From contig JAAKBF010000164.1 in assembly GCA_012656075.1 (NCBI GenBank), positions 221,177 to 285,176 of the forward strand: a stretch of DNA of 64,000 nt, in the 5' to 3' direction. Of this stretch, positions 56,201 to 64,000 are shown in pieces. Source of the stretch: Phytophthora hibernalis. Lineage: Eukaryota > Oomycota > Peronosporomycetes > Peronosporales > Peronosporaceae. Under the pieces are notes generated by a model, which searched no databases, was not told the origin of the DNA, and saw nothing but the letters and a program-made list of their open reading frames with translations. Position 1 is the stretch's first letter; every line of letters begins with the position of its first letter. The translations under genes and the position numbers were made by a program.

Positions 56201-59200
56201 ACGTGAGCGAGATGGTCGACGGGGTTGGAGCGACCTGTCACACTTGAAGATAGGGGTGTCCGCCATAACAAAAGGTTGCTCTCAGAAGTCCGTCGAATAC
56301 GAGCCAAATGGCCAGTACGAACCGACACCGAGTCAGTAGTTTTCTAGGCTATTATGTGTCACTACCAATGGTGCCATCAGCACCGTGTACGTGAGCGAGA
56401 TGGTCGACGGGGTTGGAGCGACCTGTCACACCTTGAGGATAGTGGTGTCCGCCATAACAAAAGGTTGCTCTCAGAAGTCCGTCGAATACGAGCCAAATGG
56501 CCAGTACGAACCGACACCGAGTCAGTAGTTTTCTAGGCTATTATGTGTCACTACCAATGGTGCCATCAGCACCGTGTACGTGAGCGAGATGGTCGACGGG
56601 GTTGGAGCGACCTGTCACACCTTGAAGATAGTGGTGTCCGCCATAACAAAAGGTTGCTCTCAGAAGTCCGTCGAATACGAGCCAAATGGCCAGTACGAAC
56701 CGACACCGAGTCAGTAGTTTTCTAGGCTATTATGTGTCACTACCAATGGTGCCATCAGCACCGTGTACGTGAGCGAGATGGTCGACGGGGTTGGAGCGAC
56801 CTGTCACACCTTGAGATAGTGGTCCGCCATAACAAAAGGTTGCTCTCAGAAGTCCGTCGAATACGAGCCAAATGGCCAGTACGAACCGACACCGAGTCAG
56901 TAGTTTTCTAGGCTATTATGTGTCACTACCAATGGTGCCATCAGCACCGTGTACGTGAGCGAGATGGTCGACGGGGTTGGAGCGACCTGTCACACCTTGA
57001 GGATAGTGGTGTCCGCCATAACAAAAGGTTGCTCTCAGAAGTCCGTCGAATACGAGCCAAATGGCCAGTACGAACCGACACCGAGTCAGTAGTTTTCTAG
57101 GCTATTATGTGTCACTACCAATGGTGCCATCAGCACCGTGTACGTGAGCGAGATGGTCGACGGGGTTGGAGCGACCTGTCACACCTTGAGGATAGTGGTG
57201 TCCGCCATAACAAAAGGTTGCTCTCAGAAGTCCGTCGAATACGAGCCAAATGGCCAGTACGAACCGACACCGAGTCAGTAGTTTTCTAGGCTATTATGTG
57301 TCACTACCAATGGTGCCATCAGCACCGTGTACGTGAGCGAGATGGTCGACGGGGTTGGAGCGACCTGTCACACCTTGAGGATAGTGGTGTCCGCCATAAC
57401 AAAAGGTTGCTCTCAGAAGTCCGTCGAATACGAGCCAAATGGCCAGTACGAACCGACACCGAGTCAGTAGTTTTCTAGGCTATAATGTGTCACTACCAAT
57501 GGTGCCATCAGCACCGTGTACGTGAGCGAGATGGTCGACGGGGTTGGAGCGACCTGTCACACCTTGAGGATAGTGGTGTCCGCCATAACAAAAGGTTGCT
57601 CTCAGAAGTCCGTCGAATACGAGCCAAATGGCCAGTACGAACCGACACCGAGTCAGTAGTTTTAGGCTATTATGTGTCACTACCAATGGTGCCATCAGCA
57701 CCGTGTACGTGAGCGAGATGGTCGACGGGGTTGGAGCGACCTGTCACACCTTGAGGATAGTGGTGTCCGCCATAACAAAGGTTGCTCTCAGAAGTCCGTC
57801 GAATACGAGCCAAATGGCCAGTACGAACCGACACCGAGTCAGTAGTTTTCTAGGCTATTATGTGTCACTACCAATGGTGCCATCAGCACCGTGTACGTGA
57901 GCGAGATGGTCGACGGGGTTGGAGCGACCTGTCACACCTTGAGGATAGTGGTGTCCGCCATAACAAAAGGTTGCTCTCAGAAGTCCGTCGAATACGAGCC
58001 AAATGGCCAGTACGAACCGACACCGAGTCAGTAGTTTTCTAGGCTATAATGTGTCACTACCAATGGTGCCATCAGCACCGTGTACGTGAGCGAGATGGTC
58101 GACGGGGTTGGAGCGACCTGTCACACCTTGAGGATAGTGGTGTCCGCCATAACAAAAGGTTGCTCTCAGAAGTCCGTCGAATACGAGCCAAATGGCCAGT
58201 ACGAACCGACACCGAGTCAGTAGTTTTCTAGGCTATTATGTGTCACTACCAATGGTGCCAACACCGTGTACGTGAGCGAGATGGTCGACGGGGTTGGAGC
58301 GCCTGTCACACCTTGAAGATAGTGGTGTCCGCCATAACAAAAGGTTGCTCTCAGAAGTCCGTCGAATACGAGCCAAATGGCCAGTACGAACCGACACCGA
58401 GTCAGTAGTTTTCTAGGCTATAATGTCACTACCAATGGTGCCATCAGCACCGTGTACGTGAGCGAGATGGTCGACGGGGTTGGAGCGACCTGTCACACCT
58501 GAAGATAGGGGTGTCCGCCATAACAAAAGGTTGCTCAGAAGTCCGTCGAATACGAGCCAAATGGCCAGTACGAACCGACACCGAGTCAGTAGTTTTCTAG
58601 GCTATTATGTGTCACTACCAATGGTGCCATCAGCACCGTGTACGTGAGCGAGATGGTCGACGGGGTTGGAGCGACCTGTCACACCTTGAGATAGTGGTGT
58701 CCGCCATAACAAAAGGTTGCTCTCAGAAGTCCGTCGAATACGAGCCAAATGGCCAGTACGAACCGACACCGAGTCAGTAGTTTTCTAGGCTATAATGTGT
58801 CACTACCAATGGTGCCATCAGCACCGTGTACGTGAGCGAGATGGTCGACGGGGTTGGAGCGACCTGTCACACCTTGAAGATATAGGGGTGTCCGCCATAA
58901 CAAAAGGTTGCTCTCAGAAGTCCGTCGAATACGAGCCAATGGCCAGTACGAACCGACACCGAGTCAGTAGTTTTAGGCTATTGTGTCACTACCAATGGTG
59001 CCATCAGCACCGTGTACGTGAGCGAGATGGTCGACGGGGTTGGAGCGACCTGTCACACCTTGAGGATAGTGGGTCCCGCCATAACAAAAGGTTGCTCTCA
59101 GAAGTCCGTCGAATACGAGCCAAATGGCCAGTACGAACCGACACCGAGTCAGTCAGTTTTCTAGGCTATATGTGTCACTAGATGGTGCCAACAGCACCGT

Positions 59201-61599
59201 GTACGTGAGCGAGATGGTCGACGGGGTTGGAGCGACCTGTCACACCTTGAAGATAGTGGTGTCCGCCATAACAAAAGGTTGCTCTCAGAAGTCCGTCGAA
59301 TACGAGCCAAATGGCCAGTACGAACCGACACCGAGTCAGTAGTTTTCTAGGCTATAATGTGTCACTACCAATGGTGCCATCAGCACCGTGTACGTGAGCG
59401 AGATGGTCGACGGGGTTGGAGCGACCTGTCACACCTTGAGGATAGTGGTGTCCGCCATAACAAAGGTTGCTCTCAGAAGTCCGTCGAATACGAGCCAAAT
59501 GGCCAGTACGAACCGACACCGAGTCAGTAGTTTTCTAGGCTATAATGTGTCACTACCAATGGTGCCATCAGCACCGTGTACGTGAGCGAGATGGTCGACG
59601 GGGTTGGAGCGACCTGTCACACCTTGAGGATAGTGGTGTCCCGCCATAACAAAAGGTTGCTCTCAGAAGTCCGTCGAATACGAGCCAAATGGCCAGTACG
59701 AACCGACACCGAGTCAGTAGTTTTCTAGGCTATTATGTGTCACTACCAATGGTGCCATCAGCACCGTGTACGTGAGCGAGATGGTCGACGGGGTTGGAGC
59801 GACCTGTCACACCTTGAGGATAGTGGTGTCCGCCATAACAAAAGGTTGCTCTCAGAAGTCCGTCGAATACGAGCCAAATGGCCAGTACGAACCGACACCG
59901 AGTCAGTAGTTTTCTAGGCTATAATGTGTCACTACAATGGTGCCATCAGCACCGTGTACGTGAGCGAGATGGTCGACGGGGTTGGAGCGACCTGTCACAC
60001 CTTGAGGATAGTGGTGTCCGCCATAACAAAAGGTTGCTCTCAGAAGTCCGTCGAATACGAGCCAAATGGCCAGTACGAACCGACACCGAGTCAGTAGTTT
60101 TCTAGGCTATTATGTGTCACTACCAATGGTGCCATCAGCACCGTGTACGTGAGCGAGATGGTCGACGGGGTTGGAGCGACCTGTCACACCTTGAGGATAG
60201 TGGTGTCCGCCATAACAAAAGGTTGCTCTCAGAAGTCCGTCGAATACGAGCCAAATGGCCAGTACGAACCGACACCGAGTCAGTAGTTTTCTAGGCTATT
60301 ATGTGTCACTACCAATGGTGCCATCAGCACCGTGTACGTGAGCGAGATGGTCGACGGGGTTGGAGCGACCTGTCACACCTTGAAGATAGGGGTGTCCGCC
60401 ATAACAAAAGGTTGCTCTCAGAAGTCCGTCGAATACGAGCCAAATGGCCAGTACGAACCGACACCGAGTCAGTAGTTTTCTAGGCTATTATGTGTCACTA
60501 CCAATGGTGCCATCAGCACCGTGTACGTGAGCGAGATGGTCGACGGGGTTGGAGCGACCTGTCACACCTTGAGGATAGTGGTGTCCGCCATAACAAAAGG
60601 TTGCTCTCAGAAGTCCGTCGAATACGAGCCAAATGGCCAGTACGAACCGACACCGAGTCAGTAGTTTTCTAGGCTATTATGTGTCACTACCAATGGTGCC
60701 ATCAGCACCGTGTACGTGAGCGAGATGGTCGACGGGGTTGGAGCGACCTGTCACACCTTGAAGATAGTGGTGTCCGCCATAACAAAAGGTTGCTCTCAGA
60801 AGTCCGTCGAATACGAGCCAAATGGCCAGTACGAACCGACACCGAGTCAGTAGTTTTCTAGGCTATAATGTGTCACTACCAATGGTGCCATCAGCACCGT
60901 GTACGTGAGCGAGATGGTCGACGGGGTTGGAGCGACCTGTCACACCTTGAGGATAGTGGTGTCCGCCATAACAAAAGGTTGCTCTCAGAAGTCCGTCGAA
61001 TACGAGCCAAATGGCCAGTACGAACCGACACCGAGTCAGTAGTTTTCTAGGCTATAATGTGTCACTACCAATGGTGCCATCAGCACCGTGTACGTGAGCG
61101 AGATGGTCGACGGGGTTGGAGCCCTGTCACACCTTGAGGATAGTGGTGTCCGCCATAACAAAAGGTTGCTCTCAGAAGTCCGTCGAATACGAGCCAAATG
61201 GCCAGTACGAACCGACACCGAGTCAGTAGTTTTCTAGGCTATTATGTGTCACTACCAATGGTGCCATCAGCACCGTGTACGTGAGCGAGATGGTCGACGG
61301 GGTTGGAGCGACCTGTCACACCTTGAGGATAGTGGTGTCCGCCATAACAAAGGTTGCTCTCAGAAGTCCGTCGAATACGAGCCAAATGGCCAGTACGAAC
61401 CGACACCGAGTCAGTAGTTTTCTAGGCTATAATGTGTCACTACCAATGGTGCCATCAGCACCGTGTACGTGAGCGAGATGGTCGACGGGGTTGGAGCGAC
61501 CTGTCACACCTGAGGATAGTGGTGTCCGCCATAACAAAAGGTAGCTCTCAGAAGTCCGTCGAATACGAGCCAAATGGCCAGTACGAACCGACACCGAGT

Positions 61600-64000
61600 C
61601 AGTAGTTTTCTAGGCTATTATGTGTCACTACCGGTGCCAACAGCACCGTGTACGTGAGCGAGATGGTCGACGGGGTTGGAGCGACCTGTCACACCTTGAG
61701 GATAGTGGTGTCCGCCATAACAAAGGTTGCTCTCAGAAGTCCGTCGAATACGAGCCAAATGGCCAGTACGAACCGACACCGAGTCAGTAGTTTTCTAGGC
61801 TATTATGTCACTACCAATGGTGCCATCAGCACCGTGTTCGTGAGCGAGATGGTCGACGGGGTTGGGAGCGACCTGTCACACCGTGAGATAGTGGGTCCGC
61901 CATAACAAAAGGTTGCTCTCAGAAGTCCGTCGAATACGAGCCAAATGGCCAGTACGAACCGACACCGAGTCAGTAGTTTTCAGGCTATTATGTGTCACTA
62001 CAATGGTGCCAACAGCACCGTGTACGTGAGCGAGATGGTCGACGGGTTGGAGCGACCTGTCACACCGTGAGGATAGTGGTGTCCGCCATAACAAAGGTAG
62101 CTCAGAAGTCCGTCGAATACGAGCCAAATGGCCAGTACGAACCGACACCGAGTCAGTAGTTTTCTAGGCTATTATGTGTCACTACCAATGGTGCCAACAG
62201 CACCGTTGTGAGCGAGATGGACGACGGGGTTGGAAGCGACCTGTCACACCGTGTAAGTGGTGTCCGCCATAACAAAGGTTGCTCTCAAAGTCCGTCAAAT
62301 CAATCGAGCCAAATGTACAGTACGAACCGACACCGAGTCAGTAGTTTTCTAGGCTATTATGTGTCACTATCAATGGTGCCATCAGCACCGTGTACGTGAG
62401 CGAGATGGTCGACGGGGTTGGAGCGACCTGTCACACCTTGAGGATAGTGGGTCCGCCATAACAAAGGTTGCTCTCAGAAGTCCGTCGAATACGAGCCAAA
62501 TGGCCAGTACGAACCGACACCGCTTCAGTAGTTTCTGAGGCTATTATGTGTCACTACCAATGGTGCCATCAGCACCGTGTACGTGAGCGAGATGGTCGAC
62601 GGGGTTGGGCGACCTGTCACACCTTGAGGATAGTGGTGTCCGCCATAACAAAAGGTTGCTCTCAGAAGTCCGTCGAATACGAGCCAAATGGCCAGTACGA
62701 ACCGACACCGCTTCAGTAGTTTTCTAGGCTATTATGTGGCAATATCAATAGTGCCAACAGCACCGTGTACGTGAGCGAGATGGTCGACGGGGTTGGTGCG
62801 ACCTGTCACACCTTGAGGATATGGACCCGCCATAACAAAGGTTGCTCTCAGAAGTCCGTCGAATACGAGCCAAATGGACAGTACGAACCGACACCGAGTC
62901 AGTAGTTTTCTAGGCTATTATGTGGCAATACCAATGGTGCCAACAGCACCGTGTACGTGAGCGAGATGGTCGACGGGGTTGGAGCGACCTGTCACACCTT
63001 GAGGATAGTGGTGTCCGCCATAACAAAAGGTTGCTCTCAGAAGTCCGTCGAATACGAGCCAAATGGACAGTACGAACCGACACCGCTTCAGTAGTTTTCT
63101 AGGCTATTATGTGGCACTACCGATGGTGCCAACAGCACCGTGTACGTGAGCGAGATGGTCGACGGGGTTGGAGCGACCTGTCACACCTTGAGGATAGTGG
63201 TGTCCGCCATAACAAAGGTAGCTCAGAAGTCCGTCAATACGAGCCAAATGGCCAGTACGAACCGACACCGAGTCAGTAGTTTTCTAGGCTATTATGTGTC
63301 ACTACCAATGGTGCCATCAGCACCGTGTACGTGAGCGAGATGGTCGACGGGGTTGGAGCGACCTGTAACACCTTGAGGATAGTGGTGTCCGCCATAACAA
63401 AAGGTAGCTCTCAGAAGTCCGTCGAATACGAGCCAAATGGCCAGTACGAACCGACACCGCTTCAGTAGTTTTCTAGGCTATTATGTGTCACTACCAATGG
63501 TGCCAACAGCACCGTGTTCGTGAGCGAGATGGTCGACGGGGTTGGACGACCTGTCACACCTTGAGGATAGTGGTGTCCGCCATAACAAAAGGTTGCTCTC
63601 AGAAGTCCGTCGAATACGAGCCAAATGGCCAGTACGAACCGACACCGAGTCAGTAGTTTTCTAGGCTATTATGTGTCACTACCAATGGTGCCATCAGCAC
63701 CGTGTACGTGAGCGAGATGGTCGACAGGGTTGGAGCGACCTGTCACACCGTGAGGATAGTGGTGTCCGCCATAACAAAGGTTGCTCTCAGAAGTCCGTCG
63801 AATACGAGCCAAATGGCCAGTACGAACCGACACCGCTTCAGTAGTTTTCTAGGCTATTATGTGGCAATATCAATGGTGCCAACAGCACCGTGTACGTGAG
63901 CGAGATGGTCGACGGGGTTGGAGCGACCTGGCAATCACACCGTGAGGATAGTGGTGTCCGCCATAACAAAAGGTAGCTCTCAGAAGTCCGTCAAATACGA
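61600..64000 (+). repeat. Degenerate right part of the satellite array
   Basis: Monomers here carry more substitutions and indels: GCTTCAGTAG in place of GAGTCAGTAG (from about 62521), TATGTGGCAAT in place of TATGTGTCACT, TTCGTGAGCG in place of TACGTGAGCG, and CACCGTGAGGATAG in place of CACCTTGAGGATAG. Such decay is expected toward the edge of an array, so its end may lie not far beyond the window. Confidence 0.65.

Larger units (their letters stand above)
35231..64000 (+). repeat. Satellite array of about 189-bp monomers, roughly 150 copies
   Basis: One monomer runs from TTCTAGGCTATTATGTGTC through CACCGTGTACGTGAGCGAG, GGTTGGAGCGACC and AGAAGTCCGTCG to CCGACACCGAGTCAGTAG. Copies are head-to-tail without interruption to the right window edge. 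The full unit is 189 bp (63 codons); many copies are 188 or shorter through small indels, notably AAAA versus AAA before GGTTGCTC and variants of GATAGTGGTGTCC. Two monomer types are visible: a left-edge type with GTGGGACCCGCC and GGTAGCTC, and a main type with GTGGTGTCCGCC and GGTTGCTC. Two overlapping frames are open across most of each unit, giving repeated 60- to 63-residue ORFs that I do not treat as separate genes. No gene or other element interrupts the array. Confidence 0.97.

Noticed and set aside
35231..64000. Dozens of identical 60-residue ORFs, one per monomer
   Set aside because: Their identity follows from array homogenisation, two frames and partly the reverse strand are open at once, and no start or regulatory context distinguishes them. 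They are treated as satellite.
35231..64000. CRISPR array
   Set aside because: The whole 189-bp unit repeats with no unique spacers, and the genome is eukaryotic.

Overview
The window is most likely from a plant-pathogenic oomycete, Phytophthora or a close relative in the Peronosporales. The basis is the combination of family 3 pectate lyases, an AA17-type copper monooxygenase, an NPP1/NLP protein, an RXLR-EER effector with WY-type repeats, oomycete-style Ty3/Gypsy sequence, short introns of about 70 nt, and core-promoter motifs of the oomycete type. No bacterial or viral replicon signature is present.

Layout. Positions 1-4.2 kb are a decayed Ty3/Gypsy retrotransposon on the minus strand, from Gag zinc knuckles through protease, reverse transcriptase and RNase H to the window edge. 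Positions 5.4-13.1 kb are a large inverted duplication: two head-to-head genes, each encoding two pectate lyase domains joined by a long Ser/Thr linker. The left copy carries two single-base frameshifts and the right copy is intact. Next come an AA17-like LPMO gene (13.4-14.4 kb, frame-broken), an ankyrin/WW gene with two introns (14.9-17.1 kb), and a divergent pair: a PA-domain/isochorismatase fusion and a SANT-like protein (17.2-19.6 kb). An NLP gene follows (19.9-20.7 kb), then a second, differently bounded inverted duplication of two intact double pectate lyase genes (20.8-25.6 kb). Positions 25.9-27.6 kb hold a frame-broken G-patch splicing factor of the Spp2/GPKOW type and a truncated WrbA-like flavoprotein. 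Positions 27.8-34.3 kb are mostly gene-poor, with a 0.7-kb element with terminal inverted repeats, an RXLR effector gene, a highly divergent histone H4-like sequence and a DUF6818-like repeat-family gene.

From 34.3 kb an Ser/Pro-rich ORF (possibly retroelement-related) runs into a tandem array of about 189-bp monomers. The array fills the rest of the window, about 28.8 kb and roughly 150 copies, and runs off the right edge. The monomer is exactly 63 codons long. The left edge carries a distinct monomer type and a 1,122-bp higher-order repeat, the middle is highly homogenised and the right edge is more degenerate.

Functionally, 5.4-30.6 kb looks like a virulence and plant cell-wall attack neighbourhood: four double pectate lyases, a putative pectin-cleaving LPMO, an NLP and an RXLR effector. 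Single-base frameshifts occur in many unrelated genes, including one expected to be essential. This suggests either consensus errors of a long-read draft assembly or local pseudogenisation, and every 'broken gene' call should be read with that in mind.
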